64,000 nt of DNA from Pedobacter petrophilus (lineage in GTDB: Bacteria; Bacteroidota; Bacteroidia; Sphingobacteriales; Sphingobacteriaceae), in assembly GCF_009674725.1 (NCBI RefSeq), contig NZ_WKKH01000016.1, forward strand, positions 47,075 to 111,074, read 5' to 3'. Position numbers and translations under genes: made by a program. The notes beneath the pieces are model-generated. The model was not told the origin of the DNA. It made no database searches and worked only from the letters and a program-made list of their open reading frames with translations. This document shows positions 16,130 to 25,909 of the stretch, in pieces; the first letter of the stretch is position 1; every line of letters starts with the position of its first letter.

Positions 16130-18664
16130 ATGAGAATAACTCAACTAACATATAAAATATTTGTTTTATCGCTAATGGTGTTTTTGGCATCGGGTAATTG
16201 CGAGGCAATTTCTTCTATTCCGGTAATGGCGAGGTCGTTCCAATCATCGTCATTGCGGGGAGGCACTACGAAGCAATCTATTTCGAAAGAGAGATTGCTT
16301 AGTCTGATGAAAAATCAGACTCCCAATGACGAAGTACGAAGTAGAACCAGTTTTAACAAAGACTGGAAATTCTTTTTAGGCGATGAACCGGGTGCAAGAT
16401 CTCCTGCTTTTACGGATACGAAATGGCGTAAATTAACCCTGCCACATGATTGGAGCATCGAAGGGAAATTTGATCAAAAAAATCCTGCGAAACCAGAGGG
16501 CGGAGGTTTACCAACAGGAATTGGTTGGTACAGGAAAGAATTTAATGCACCTGCAAACTTTGCGAACAGATTGATCACACTCGAATTCGATGGCGTCTAT
16601 AAAAACAGCGAAGTGTGGATCAATGGAAAATACCTGGGTAAACGCCCGTACGGCTACAGTTCTTTCTCTTATGAGATCAGCAAATATTTAAAATCCGGAA
16701 AAAATCTCATCGCGGTTAAGGTTGATAATTCTGCTCAACCAGATTCCCGCTGGTATTCCGGTTCAGGCATTTACCGGAATGTATGGTTAACCTCAGCTGC
16801 TAAAATTTCTGTTGCCAAATGGGGCACATTTGTATCAGCAGCGCAATCCGGAAGTGTAAAAATCGAAACACAAATTCAAAATAAAACACTAAAATCTCAG
16901 TCGGTTTTGGTAGCTCATACAATTTATGATCCTAATGGAAAGTTAGTTCTGAAAACCAAACTGCAATCGCTTAAGCTAGATACTTCGGGTAGGACGATCA
17001 TCAGTGAGACCCAAATTTCCAACCCCATACTGTGGTCAGTTGCAAATCCGAAGCAATATAGCATGCAGACTCAAATTTTGCAGAACAATAAATTAATTGA
17101 TACCTACGAGACCAAATTCGGCATCCGGGGTTTCCAATTTGATGCGGAAAAGGGCTTTTCCTTGAACGGAAAACCAATGAAAATTTTAGGCGTTTGCCTG
17201 CATCACGATTTAGGGGCGCTCGGTGCGGCCGTGAATATTCGGGCAATGGAACGCCAATTGGAGATAATGAAGGAAATGGGTGTGAATGCCATTCGAACTG
17301 CCCATAACCCGCCGGCACCTGAGTTTTTAGATTTGTGTGATAAAATGGGTTTCCTGGTGATGGATGAAGCTTTCGACATGTGGGCGAAAAAGAAAACTAA
17401 AAATGATTATCATCTAAACTTCCCTGAATGGCATAAAACAGACCTGGAAGATATGATTGTTCGCGACAGAAATCATCCATCCATCATTCTTTGGAGCATC
17501 GGCAATGAAATCCGTGAGCAATTTGACAGCACTGGCACCGCAATTACAAAAGAACTGGTTTCGATCGTAAAAAGCCTGGATAAAACCCGTCCCGTAATTT
17601 CAGCTTTAACAGAGACCAAAGCAGAAAAGAATTTTATTTATCAGGCAAGCGCCCTGGATATTTACGGTTTAAATTACAATCACAAGTTATATAAAGATTT
17701 TCTAAAAAACTATCCGGGTGTTAAATTCCTGGCAACGGAGACTACCTCAGCGCTGGAAACCCGTGGATTTTATGATACGGCAGATACCATCCGGCGCTGG
17801 CCAAAAGATGGCAAAACGAAATTTACCGAAGGAAACAAAGCGTGGTCGGCTTCTTCTTATGATAATGTTTCTGCTTATTGGGGTTCTACACATGAAGAAA
17901 CCTGGAAGGAAGCAAAGAAATACGATCATGTTTCGGGTTTGTTCGTATGGACCGGATTCGATTACCTTGGCGAACCATTGCCTTATGCATGGCCGGCCAG
18001 AAGCTCTTATTTCGGAATTGTTGATTTGGCAGGATTCCCGAAAGATTCTTATTACATGTATCAAAGCGAATGGACGAACAAGCCAGTGCTTCACATCTTA
18101 CCGCACTGGAACTGGGAGCAGGGTAAATCAGTAGAAGTCTGGGCCTATTATAACCATGCTGATGAAGTTGAATTGTACCTCAACGGGAAGTCTTTAGGTA
18201 AAAAATCGAAGCAAAATGATGATTTACATGTGCTTTGGAACGTAAACTTCGAGCCTGGAACATTGAAAGCCGTATCCCGAAAAAGTGGAAGAGATATTTT
18301 AACCCGTGTAGTGAAAACAGCCGGCGCAGCCGCTAAAATAGAACTGGTAGCAGACCGGAATAATATAAAAGCTGATGGAAAAGATTTGTCATTCATCACC
18401 GTTAGGATTTTAGATGCAGCAGGAAACGTGGTGCCTGATGCAGAAAATTTAATTGATTTTAAGGTAGAAGGAAATGGATTTATTGCAGGTGTTGATAACG
18501 GTTTCCAGGCAAGTTTAGAACCGTTCAAGGCCAGTTACCGGAAAGCATTTCATGGTTTATGTTTAGCCATATTGCAATCAACCGAAAAGGTGGGCGTAAT
18601 TAAATTAACGGCAACCTCATCAGGATTGTCAAAGGCTTCGATTGTAGTTAAAACTGGAAAATGA
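16130..18664 (+). CDS. GH2 family beta-glycosidase (beta-galactosidase-like), secreted
   Basis: An 844-residue GH2 enzyme. After the N-terminal region come a jelly-roll domain (about 72-215), an immunoglobulin-like domain, the TIM barrel, and C-terminal DUF4982 and Big-type beta domains (from about 640). Catalytic residues are visible: acid/base Glu460 in S-I-G-N-E-I and nucleophile Glu537 in A-T-E-T-T-S. It starts 6 bases after the previous stop. The signal peptide (about 1-26) is separated from the mature start (R-T-S-F-N-K-D-W) by about 45 residues, of which roughly 40-68 are encoded by an 86-bp palindromic repeat inserted in frame. Substrate is probably a beta-galactoside or beta-glucuronide. 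Confidence 0.85.
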   Translation: MRITQLTYKIFVLSLMVFLASGNCEAISSIPVMARSFQSSSLRGGTTKQSISKERLLSLMKNQTPNDEVRSRTSFNKDWKFFLGDEPGARSPAFTDTKWRKLTLPHDWSIEGKFDQKNPAKPEGGGLPTGIGWYRKEFNAPANFANRLITLEFDGVYKNSEVWINGKYLGKRPYGYSSFSYEISKYLKSGKNLIAVKVDNSAQPDSRWYSGSGIYRNVWLTSAAKISVAKWGTFVSAAQSGSVKIETQIQNKTLKSQSVLVAHTIYDPNGKLVLKTKLQSLKLDTSGRTIISETQISNPILWSVANPKQYSMQTQILQNNKLIDTYETKFGIRGFQFDAEKGFSLNGKPMKILGVCLHHDLGALGAAVNIRAMERQLEIMKEMGVNAIRTAHNPPAPEFLDLCDKMGFLVMDEAFDMWAKKKTKNDYHLNFPEWHKTDLEDMIVRDRNHPSIILWSIGNEIREQFDSTGTAITKELVSIVKSLDKTRPVISALTETKAEKNFIYQASALDIYGLNYNHKLYKDFLKNYPGVKFLATETTSALETRGFYDTADTIRRWPKDGKTKFTEGNKAWSASSYDNVSAYWGSTHEETWKEAKKYDHVSGLFVWTGFDYLGEPLPYAWPARSSYFGIVDLAGFPKDSYYMYQSEWTNKPVLHILPHWNWEQGKSVEVWAYYNHADEVELYLNGKSLGKKSKQNDDLHVLWNVNFEPGTLKAVSRKSGRDILTRVVKTAGAAAKIELVADRNNIKADGKDLSFITVRILDAAGNVVPDAENLIDFKVEGNGFIAGVDNGFQASLEPFKASYRKAFHGLCLAILQSTEKVGVIKLTATSSGLSKASIVVKTGK
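16247..16332. repeat. 86-bp nested palindromic repeat inside GH2 coding region
   Basis: The outer arms tcgtcattg and caatgacga pair, and two inner stems follow: gcaatct with agattgc, and agtctgat with atcagact. This is the architecture of a mobile intergenic palindrome. A related copy lies in the spacer at 27212-27282 (ttcattgcgacgtacgaagcaatctg ... agattgc ... aaatgaag, quoted in parts). Here it is in frame and has no stop codon. Confidence 0.75.
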
Positions 18665-18725
18665 TTGGAATCAAATTAAAAATAAATTTTACCGGGAACC
18701 AAAGAAGAATATAAATAAAGATTAA

Positions 18726-19886
18726 GTGGAGAAGACAATTAATTTAAAAGGAATAACCTGGAACCACAGCCGTGGGCTTTTACCTATGGTGGCAACAGCG
18801 CAGCGGTTTTCAGAATTGCATGCAAATGTTCACATCACCTGGGAGAAACGGAGTTTGCAGCAATTTGCAGATTTCTCTATTCAGGAGCTGGCTGAACGAT
18901 TTGATTTATTGGTAATCGATCATCCCTGGGCAGGTTTTGCAGCTAAAACTAAATCAATCCTGCCTTTGGATTTCTACCTTTCTGATGAATATTTGAAAGA
19001 CCAAAAAGAAAATTCTGTTGGTCAGTCTTACGAAAGTTATACTTACGATGGCCATTTATGGGCTTTACCAATTGATGCGGCAACTCCGGTAGCCGCATCG
19101 CGACCAGATTTACTTGCTGATAAAGAATTACAATTGCCAAAATCATTCGAAGATTTGTTAGTACTTGCCGATAAAGGCTTGGTTGCTTTTGCCGGAATTC
19201 CGATAGATGTTTTGATGAACTTTTATACCCTTTGTTGTTCGCTTGGGGAAGACCCTTGTCAGAACGACGGTGAGGTGATTTCTGAGGCGACTGGTACTAA
19301 AGCTTTAGAAATGTATCGCGAATTGGCCTCGAAAATAGATCCGGCTAATTTTAATAGAAACCCGATCCAGGTTTATGAAGCGATGACATTAACCGATAAT
19401 ATTGCTTATTGTCCGTTTGCGTATGGTTATTCCAATTACGCTAGAACCGGCTATGCACGAAAGGTGCTTCATTTTCATGATATGATTTCGATAGATGGTA
19501 AAACAAATTTGAGAAGTACTTTGGGCGGAACGGGACTGGCCATTTCATCTAAGTGTGAGGAGCCGGATATGGCCGCCAAATATGTCGAATTTGTAGGCTC
19601 TCCGGCCTGCCAGTCTGCATTGTTTTTTGAAAGTGGCGGTCAGCCTGGGCATTTAAGCGCCTGGCAAAACGAAGAAGTAAATCGCCAAAGCAAGAATTAT
19701 TTTTCAAACACTTTGCCTGCTTTAGAACGTGCATTTCTTCGTCCACGGTACCATGGGTCCATGTTTTTTCAAGATCATGCCGGCGATGTGGTGCGGAATT
19801 ATCTAATGAATGGCGACGATGAAAAACAGGTGTTAACCGCACTGAATGAATTATACCAAAAATCTAAAAGTTTAGTACTATCATGA
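18726..19886 (+). CDS. Solute-binding-protein homologue without signal peptide
   Basis: The start is GTG 18726; an in-frame TAA stands directly before it, so there is no upstream alternative. The 386-residue protein has the fold signature of ABC-type carbohydrate-binding proteins: an N-terminal lobe strand (L-K-G-I-T-W-N), [12 protein letters not shown], the hinge region [18 protein letters not shown], and a C-terminal G-G-T-G-L-A-I-S-S segment. It has no signal peptide, lipobox or membrane segment, and no ABC permease or ATPase for sugars is in the window. It is therefore probably cytoplasmic. It is coupled (ATGA overlap) to a class III CoA-transferase. Function is unknown: sensing, sequestering or presenting a sugar-like ligand are possible. 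Confidence 0.75.
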   Translation: MEKTINLKGITWNHSRGLLPMVATAQRFSELHANVHITWEKRSLQQFADFSIQELAERFDLLVIDHPWAGFAAKTKSILPLDFYLSDEYLKDQKENSVGQSYESYTYDGHLWALPIDAATPVAASRPDLLADKELQLPKSFEDLLVLADKGLVAFAGIPIDVLMNFYTLCCSLGEDPCQNDGEVISEATGTKALEMYRELASKIDPANFNRNPIQVYEAMTLTDNIAYCPFAYGYSNYARTGYARKVLHFHDMISIDGKTNLRSTLGGTGLAISSKCEEPDMAAKYVEFVGSPACQSALFFESGGQPGHLSAWQNEEVNRQSKNYFSNTLPALERAFLRPRYHGSMFFQDHAGDVVRNYLMNGDDEKQVLTALNELYQKSKSLVLS

Positions 19887-21058
19887 ACAGGCCATTAGAA
19901 GGACTTTTAGTTTTGGAGTTTTGCCAGTTTTTGGCGGGACCTTCAGCTGGGCTAAAATTAGCTGATCTGGGAGCAAGGGTAATTAAAATTGAGCGACCTA
20001 AAACGGGCGATGCCTGCCGTCAGTTATCCATTAAAAATCTATTTGTTGATGAAGATAGCCTGCTTTTCCATACCATTAACAGAAACAAAGAAAGCTATGC
20101 AGCCGATTTAAAAAATGCGGAAGATCTTGAGAAGTTAAAAAAGCTCATGAGCAAGGCTGATGTAATGACCCATAACTTTCGTCCGGGGGTGATGGAGAAA
20201 ATTGGACTGGATTATGCTAATGTTCAATTAATCAATCCTAAAATTATCTATGGAATAGTTACTGGCTATGGAAATGAAGGGCCATGGAAAAATAAACCCG
20301 GACAGGATTTGCTGGTGCAATCTGTTTCAGGGTTAACGTTTTTGTCTGGAGTAGATACCGACGGACCTGTTCCTTTTGGCTTATCAGTTTCTGATATCAT
20401 GTGCGGAAACCATTTGGCACAAGGCATTATGGCGGCCTTAATCAAAAGGGCAAAAACAGGTAAGGGTGTTCTGGTTGAGGTTAGTTTGCTTGAATCGATT
20501 TTAGATGTACAGTTTGAGGTACTCACCACTTACTTAAATGATGGTGGGAAACTGCCCGATCGTAGTGGCGCAAAAGGAAGTGCACATGCCTACCTGAGCG
20601 CACCTTATGGCATGTACGAAACCAACGATGGTTATATTGCTATGGCGATGGGAAACCTGCCGAACATTTGTGCGATCATCAATTGTGAGATTTCAGATTT
20701 ATACGTTGAAGCCGGCTCCGCATTTGAAAACCGCGATAAATTAATCGTGCGCTTAGCTGAAACCTTTAAACAAAAGAATACGAAAGATTGGGTTGATTTG
20801 CTGGAAGCACATGATATCTGGTGTGCTGAAGTGTTGAACTATCAAACTGCAACGTCCTTAGAAACTTATAAAAATCTGGATATTGAACAGCAGATATCTT
20901 TAGGCAATGGAAAGAATATTAAAACAACTGTAAGTCCGATTCGCCTGGATAATGAGAAATTATTTGCAGCGAAAGCAGCACCGAAGTTAGGATTAAATAC
21001 TACTGCTGTTGATCAAGAGTTCAAATTGAATGGACCAGGTGCTAGTCGAGATTTATAA
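19883..21058 (+). CDS. Class III (CaiB/BaiF family) CoA-transferase, copy 1
   Basis: A 391-residue cytoplasmic enzyme of the family III CoA-transferases, which move CoA between carboxylic acids through an aspartyl-CoA intermediate. Family landmarks are [10 protein letters not shown] (12-20), [11 protein letters not shown] (27-37), N-R-N-K-E-S (66-71), N-F-R-P-G-V-M-E (98-105) and the catalytic Asp142 in K-P-G-Q-D-L-L. It overlaps the solute-binding-like gene before it by 4 bases. The C-terminus A-S-R-D-L and the stop codon are encoded by the first unit of the tandem repeat array (from 21043), so the original end has been replaced. It is clearly paralogous to the gene at 21810. Acid substrate unknown. 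Confidence 0.85.
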   Translation: MNRPLEGLLVLEFCQFLAGPSAGLKLADLGARVIKIERPKTGDACRQLSIKNLFVDEDSLLFHTINRNKESYAADLKNAEDLEKLKKLMSKADVMTHNFRPGVMEKIGLDYANVQLINPKIIYGIVTGYGNEGPWKNKPGQDLLVQSVSGLTFLSGVDTDGPVPFGLSVSDIMCGNHLAQGIMAALIKRAKTGKGVLVEVSLLESILDVQFEVLTTYLNDGGKLPDRSGAKGSAHAYLSAPYGMYETNDGYIAMAMGNLPNICAIINCEISDLYVEAGSAFENRDKLIVRLAETFKQKNTKDWVDLLEAHDIWCAEVLNYQTATSLETYKNLDIEQQISLGNGKNIKTTVSPIRLDNEKLFAAKAAPKLGLNTTAVDQEFKLNGPGASRDL

Positions 21059-21770
21059 TCTCGTCTGCTATACCTGAGGATTTTAAATCCTCAATTGAAA
21101 AAAACTTAGTTGTCATTTCGACTGAAGTGCAACGAAATGGAGAAATACTTTGAATATATACTGATCATGTTCAAAGATATTTCCACTGCTGTGATGACGG
21201 CACTAGTTAGTCGAGATTTGTAATCTCGTCTGCTATACCTGAGGATTTTAAATCCTCAATTGAAGAAAACTTAGTTGTCATTTCGACTGAAGTGCAACGA
21301 AATGGAGAAATCTATGAATATATACTGATCATGTTCAAAGATATTTCCACTGCTGTGATGACGGCACTAGTTAGTCGAGATTTGTAATCTCGTCTGCTAT
21401 ACCTGAGGATTTTTAATCCTCAATTGAACAAAACATTGGTTGTCATTTCGACTGAAATGCGACGAAATGGAGAAATACTTTGAATAGGTATGATCATGTT
21501 CAACGATCTCTCTGCTGCAGTCGGGATGACGGCATTAGTTAGTCGAGATTTATAATCTCGTCTGCTATACCTGAGGATTTTAAATCCTCAATTGAACAAA
21601 ACATTGGTTGTCATTTCGACTGAAATGCAACGAAATGGAGAAATACTTTGAATAGGTATGATCATGTTCAACGATCTTTCTGCTGCAGTCGGGATGACGG
21701 CATTAGTTAGTCGAGATTTATAATCTCGTCTGTTATACCTGAGGATTTTAAATCCCCAATTGAACGAGTC
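21043..21770. repeat. Tandem array R1, five units of about 164-168 bp
   Basis: Units begin with agtcgagattt at 21043, 21209, 21373, 21541 and 21709; the last is partial. Each full unit carries three inverted repeats in order: cgagatttataatctcg, gaggattttaaatcctc, and catttcg...cgaaatg. Units differ by point changes and small indels, so they are not freshly amplified. The array fills the 751 bases between the two CoA-transferase genes. I see no gene or promoter match in it. It is not a CRISPR: the whole period is repeated and there are no unique spacers. Confidence 0.9.
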
Positions 21771-21809
21771 GGGTAAAAAGAGACTCGCATGATATTAAAA
21801 AAATTAATT

Positions 21810-22973
21810 ATGAGACCGCTTGAAGATTATTTAGTTATCGATTTCAGTCAGTTCCTTTCCGGGCCGTCTGCAAGCTTGCGTTTAGCAGATATGGGTGCCC
21901 GTGTAATTAAAATTGAGCGTTTAGGTGTTGGCGATATTTGCCGCACACTTTACACCTCTAACCTGATTATGAATGGCGAATCTTCGGTGTTCCATGCCAT
22001 CAATAGGAACAAGGAAAGTTTTGAAGTCGACTTAAAAAGCGAAGAAGGCTGTGATATGGTTCGTGAGCTCCTGAAAAAAGCCGATGTTATGATTCATAAT
22101 TTTCGTCCGGGCGTAATGGAACGCTTGGGATTTGATTATCCATCAGTTATCGCCTTAAATCCAACAATTATTTATGGAGAAATTTCAGGCTACGGAACGG
22201 AAGGCGAGTGGCGCAATAAACCTGGTCAGGATTTGCTTTTGCAGTCTGTTACCGGTTTAACTTCGCTTACCGGCAATGCAGATAGCGGGCCGGTGGCAAT
22301 GGGATTATCAATAGTCGATATGCTGGCGGGCGCGCATCTGGCGCAAGGCTTACTAGCTTGTTTGTATCGCAGAGCGATAAAAAAAGAAGGGGGTTTCGTG
22401 CAAATCAGCATGATGGAATCGGCTTATGATTTTCAGTTCGAAACCGTTACTGCATTTTTAAACGATGGAGGCGAATTGCCGCAACGCTCCGAAAAAAATA
22501 ATGCAAACGCCTATCTGGGTGCACCTTATGGGATTTATGAAACAAGTGATGGTCACCTCGCATTGGCGATGGGCTCAATCCCCCAACTCGGCCAGTTACT
22601 TGGTTGCCATGCGCTATTAAGCTACACAAATATCGAAGAAGCGTTTGATAAGCGGGATGAGATTAAAGCCATTCTAGCTGGTCATTTGCGTACCGGAACT
22701 ACAGCAACATGGCTTTCAAAACTGGAACCTGCAGATATCTGGTGTTCAGACGTATTAAACTGGAATGCGCTAATGGCCCACGATGGTTTCAAAGTGTTGG
22801 AGATGATCCAGGAAGTAGAGATGGTTGATGGCTATCAATATAAAACCACGAGATGTCCGATTCGGATTGATGGAGAATTGCTAACTTCGGCAAAAGGTTC
22901 ACCAAAACTGGGCCAGGATAATGAGCAAATCATAAGAGAGTTTATCACGCAGAAAACCATTGCAAATGCCTAA
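21810..22973 (+). CDS. Class III (CaiB/BaiF family) CoA-transferase, copy 2
   Basis: The start is set at ATG 21810 (M-R-P-L-E-D-Y-L-V) by alignment with copy 1 (M-N-R-P-L-E-G); a start at 21789 would add seven residues. The 387-residue protein keeps every family landmark: [34 protein letters not shown] and catalytic Asp141 in K-P-G-Q-D-L-L. The two copies are similar along their length but well diverged, so this is an old duplication, perhaps giving two specificities or a heteromer. Its stop overlaps the start of the second solute-binding-like gene by 8 bases. This pairing is in the reverse order to copy 1. Confidence 0.85.
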   Translation: MRPLEDYLVIDFSQFLSGPSASLRLADMGARVIKIERLGVGDICRTLYTSNLIMNGESSVFHAINRNKESFEVDLKSEEGCDMVRELLKKADVMIHNFRPGVMERLGFDYPSVIALNPTIIYGEISGYGTEGEWRNKPGQDLLLQSVTGLTSLTGNADSGPVAMGLSIVDMLAGAHLAQGLLACLYRRAIKKEGGFVQISMMESAYDFQFETVTAFLNDGGELPQRSEKNNANAYLGAPYGIYETSDGHLALAMGSIPQLGQLLGCHALLSYTNIEEAFDKRDEIKAILAGHLRTGTTATWLSKLEPADIWCSDVLNWNALMAHDGFKVLEMIQEVEMVDGYQYKTTRCPIRIDGELLTSAKGSPKLGQDNEQIIREFITQKTIANA

Positions 22974-24201
22974 CCAAGTAGATACTTTCAGAATAGCCGT
23001 GCGGAAATTTGGTCCCTTCGAAACTGCCATGCAGAAGTTTTGGGATCAGTTTTGTGTTGCTTCTGGCTGTGAGTGGAAACTGGAGCTGGTGATCATGGAC
23101 TTGCACGAGCTTTACGAAACTACCATCACCAATCAAGGCCTGGCAAATGGCGATTTTGACATCGCCCATATCAATACCAACTGGGTTTACGAAGGATATT
23201 TGAATCATGCTTTCGAATTACTGAATCCATATATCAATACAAAAAAGCCTGCCGATTTTCCGAATGGGTGGAGCAAATCGCTACTGTCGCTGCAACGTTT
23301 CGGCTGGGAAGTAGTAGGTTTGCCTTTTCATGATGGTCCGGAGTGTTTTATTTACAGGAAAGATTTATTTGAAAGTGAAGCAGAACAAGCCGGCTACTTA
23401 AAGCAGTATGGAAAAACGCTGGAAGTGCCTAAAACCTGGGAAGATTTTTATCAGGTAGCGCAGTTTTTTAACCGTCCGGAAGATCGTTTATATGGAAGTA
23501 TTTTTGCCTGTTATCCCGATGGGCACAATACGGTATTTGATTTTTGCCTGCAATTGTGGACAAGGGGCGGAACTTTGATTGATCAGGGGGGAGCTATTCA
23601 AATTAATTCGCAGGCAGCCATTGATGGTTTAGATTTCTATCGAACCATCATAAACGACAGCACTGCTGTTCATCCGAAATCGGCAGAATTCGAATCGGTA
23701 GCGGCCGGAATTGCTTTCGCAAATGGTGAAGCCGCGATGATGATCAATTGGTTTGGTTTCGCAGCAATGTGTGAAGTAGACCCAAATTCAAAAGTGAAAG
23801 GGAAGGTTGGTGTAGAGCTATTGCCTGCGGCTGTGGGGAAAGAATCAGCATCTTTAAATGTGTATTGGCTCTATACCATCGGCAAAGGCAGTAAGAATAA
23901 AGACCTTGCTTATGAATTTTTGAGGTTCGTAACCGATGTTGAGCAGGATAAACTGTTAACGCTGGAAGGCGGAATAGGATGCCGGATTTCTACCTGGAAA
24001 GATGAAGAAGTAAATGAAATTATTCCCTACTATTATAAATTAGAAAAATTACATGAGGTGGCTAACATGCTTCCTCAACATAAAAACTGGACTTTAATTG
24101 CCAAAATAATTGATGAAATGGTTTTGAAAGCAATCAATACAAATGAAGAATCTTTACTGTTAATTGAGCAGGCACAAAACCAAATTAACAAATTGAATTA
24201 A
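22966..24201 (+). CDS. Second solute-binding-protein homologue without signal peptide
   Basis: The start is ATG 22966 ([12 protein letters not shown]), overlapping the CoA-transferase stop by 8 bases; a TTG at 22960 is the only other upstream choice. The 411-residue protein resembles carbohydrate ABC solute-binding proteins (family 1): [50 protein letters not shown], and the end signature A-Y-E-F-L-R-F-V. There is no signal peptide or lipobox, as in the first copy, and no cognate permease. It is separate in sequence from the 18726 protein, so two different leaderless binding proteins exist here. Its stop codon abuts the next start directly (TAAATG). Confidence 0.78.
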   Translation: MPNQVDTFRIAVRKFGPFETAMQKFWDQFCVASGCEWKLELVIMDLHELYETTITNQGLANGDFDIAHINTNWVYEGYLNHAFELLNPYINTKKPADFPNGWSKSLLSLQRFGWEVVGLPFHDGPECFIYRKDLFESEAEQAGYLKQYGKTLEVPKTWEDFYQVAQFFNRPEDRLYGSIFACYPDGHNTVFDFCLQLWTRGGTLIDQGGAIQINSQAAIDGLDFYRTIINDSTAVHPKSAEFESVAAGIAFANGEAAMMINWFGFAAMCEVDPNSKVKGKVGVELLPAAVGKESASLNVYWLYTIGKGSKNKDLAYEFLRFVTDVEQDKLLTLEGGIGCRISTWKDEEVNEIIPYYYKLEKLHEVANMLPQHKNWTLIAKIIDEMVLKAINTNEESLLLIEQAQNQINKLN

Positions 24202-25269
24202 ATGAGCATCGAGATCAAATATAAACCAGAGCTACCCGAAAAAAAGCAACCCATTATCATCATTGGGGCAGGCGGAATTGTGGCTGACGCACATCTGCCG
24301 GCGTATAAAATTGCAGGTTTCGAGGTTTTTGGAATCGTAAACAGAACCAAAGAACGGGCACAAAAACTTGCCGGTGCTTTTGGTATTCCGAATGTATTTA
24401 ATACGGTTGCGGAGGCGGTTTTAGCTGCTCCAGAAAATGCAGTGTACGATTTAACCATCATGCCAGAGCAGTATGTTGAAACTTTAAAACAGTTACCCGA
24501 TGGAAGTGCAGTGCTGATTCAAAAGCCAATGGGCGATGATTTTGCACAGGCAAATGAAATTCTGGAGCTTTGCAGATCAAAGCATTTCAAAGCCGCTATT
24601 AATTTTCAATTGCGCTTTGCGCCTTTTGTGAGTGCTGCAAAATACCTGATTGATAAAGGTTTAATTGGCGAATTGTATGATATGGAAGTTCGGGTAACGA
24701 TTAAAACACCATGGGAAATTTTTCCTCACGTCATTATTCATCCGCGGTTGGAAATTCAGTACCACAGTATTCACTATGTAGATTTAATCAGGTCCTTTTT
24801 AGGAAATCCAGAATCTGTATTGGCAAAGACGTTGAAGCATCCTGCAAAGAAATTGTCTTCATCCCGCTCAACAATTCTAATGGATTATGGCGATACCATG
24901 CATGCCGTAATCAACACCAATCACGATCATGATTTTGGTCCGGATCACCAGGAAAGTTATATCAAATGGGAGGGAACGAAAGGTGCAATTGTAGCTAAAA
25001 TCGGTTTGTTGATGGATTATCCTCACGGTGTGCCAGACGTTTTTGAATATTGTATCGTAGAAGATGGAAAATCTCCAGAATGGCAAACGGTAAAATTAGC
25101 AGGATCCTGGTTTCCGGAAGCATTTATTGGAACAATGGCAAATCTGATGCGGTATAACGAAGGCGCTACAGATGTGCTGCATACAAGCGTTGAAGATGTG
25201 ATTCAAACGATGGCCGTGGTGGAAAGTGCTTATCAATCAAGTGACATCGGAGGAGTTAAAGTTAGGTAA
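24202..25269 (+). CDS. Gfo/Idh/MocA family oxidoreductase, second copy
   Basis: A 355-residue cytoplasmic NAD(P)-dependent oxidoreductase. The Rossmann segment is I-I-I-I-G-A-G-G-I-V-A-D-A-H (18-31). The E-K-P family signature is present as Q-K-P-M-G, keeping the Lys. The region N-F-Q-L-R-F-A-P-F and the substrate-domain residues I-Q-Y-H-S-I-H-Y-V-D fit the family. It starts immediately after the solute-binding-like gene with no gap, so it must be co-transcribed. It is only distantly like the gene at 5981. The probable role is oxidation or reduction of a sugar or sugar-acid intermediate in the CoA-dependent cluster. Confidence 0.82.
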   Translation: MSIEIKYKPELPEKKQPIIIIGAGGIVADAHLPAYKIAGFEVFGIVNRTKERAQKLAGAFGIPNVFNTVAEAVLAAPENAVYDLTIMPEQYVETLKQLPDGSAVLIQKPMGDDFAQANEILELCRSKHFKAAINFQLRFAPFVSAAKYLIDKGLIGELYDMEVRVTIKTPWEIFPHVIIHPRLEIQYHSIHYVDLIRSFLGNPESVLAKTLKHPAKKLSSSRSTILMDYGDTMHAVINTNHDHDFGPDHQESYIKWEGTKGAIVAKIGLLMDYPHGVPDVFEYCIVEDGKSPEWQTVKLAGSWFPEAFIGTMANLMRYNEGATDVLHTSVEDVIQTMAVVESAYQSSDIGGVKVR

Positions 25270-25299
25270 TGAGGTTTGGGTGAAGAATCACAAACATAG

Positions 25300-25320
25300 C
25301 CCCTGGCTTCAGTCAGGGGG
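25300..25320. repeat. Small GC palindrome (REP-like) between Gfo/Idh and MaoC genes
   Basis: cccctg at 25300-25305 pairs with cagggg at 25314-25319, giving a 6-bp stem. It sits in the 81-base gap before the MaoC gene and resembles dispersed GC palindromes seen elsewhere in the window. With no T-run it is not a typical terminator. Confidence 0.55.
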
Positions 25321-25350
25321 GGATTAAGAGTTAACACAAAAAATATTAAA

Positions 25351-25815
25351 ATGTATTTCAAATCAATCTTTTTCGAAGATTACCAGTTACAAGATAAGCG
25401 TGTTACGTTAGGTAGAACGATAACGGAAACTGATTTCGTGGTTCATGCCGGTCATACAGGCGATTTCTTTCCACATCATATGGATGCAGAATGGTGTGCT
25501 ACGCAGCCTTTTAAACAGCGGATAGCGCACGGAACCATGATTTTTAGTATTGGTATCGGATTAACGGCATCAGAAATTAATCCTGAGGCAATGTCAAAAG
25601 GATATGATAAATTGCGTTTTGTAAAACCTGTCTTTATTGGAGATACGATTCATTCAGAAATCACCATTTCTGAAAAAGCAGAAAGTAAAAGACCGGAATA
25701 CGGTACCGTAACTGAGCACGTAGAAATAATTAACCAGCACGGAGAAGTGGTACTCGTTTGCGACCATCTACTGGTAGTTAAAAAAGTTCACTTGTTCATT
25801 AGTCAACATGCTTAA
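25351..25815 (+). CDS. MaoC-like hot-dog dehydratase/hydratase
   Basis: A 154-residue protein of the MaoC/R-specific enoyl-CoA hydratase family. The hydratase motif region reads [21 protein letters not shown] (28-48), matching the D-x4-H pattern with G-D-x-x-P-x-H, and is followed by I-A-H-G-T-M-I-F. The family adds water to or removes it from acyl-CoA thioesters, which fits the two CoA-transferases nearby. The last residues after L-L-V-V-K-K (V-H-L-F-I-S-Q-H-A) are encoded by AT-rich spacer-like DNA (gttcacttgttcattagt) that recurs in kind after the stop. Hence the C-terminus may be extended by intergenic sequence. Substrate unknown. Confidence 0.8.
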   Translation: MYFKSIFFEDYQLQDKRVTLGRTITETDFVVHAGHTGDFFPHHMDAEWCATQPFKQRIAHGTMIFSIGIGLTASEINPEAMSKGYDKLRFVKPVFIGDTIHSEITISEKAESKRPEYGTVTEHVEIINQHGEVVLVCDHLLVVKKVHLFISQHA

Positions 25816-25909
25816 TAAGAGTTTTAATAATGAACCAATGCACAATGAACGTATTGATACCAATGAGCTAATGAACCAATAAACAATTAAACCAATTCAA
25901 CCAAATATA

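Noticed and set aside
21043..21770. CRISPR array at the tandem repeats (also at 50915-51525 and 62985-63888)
   Set aside because: The whole 119-237-base period repeats, with no unique spacers of constant length, and there are no cas genes in the window.
18726..24201. A conventional ABC sugar importer formed by the two solute-binding homologues
   Set aside because: Both lack signal peptides and lipoboxes, and no permease or sugar-type ATPase gene lies in the cluster; the ABC genes at 56-62 kb are exporter-like and far away.
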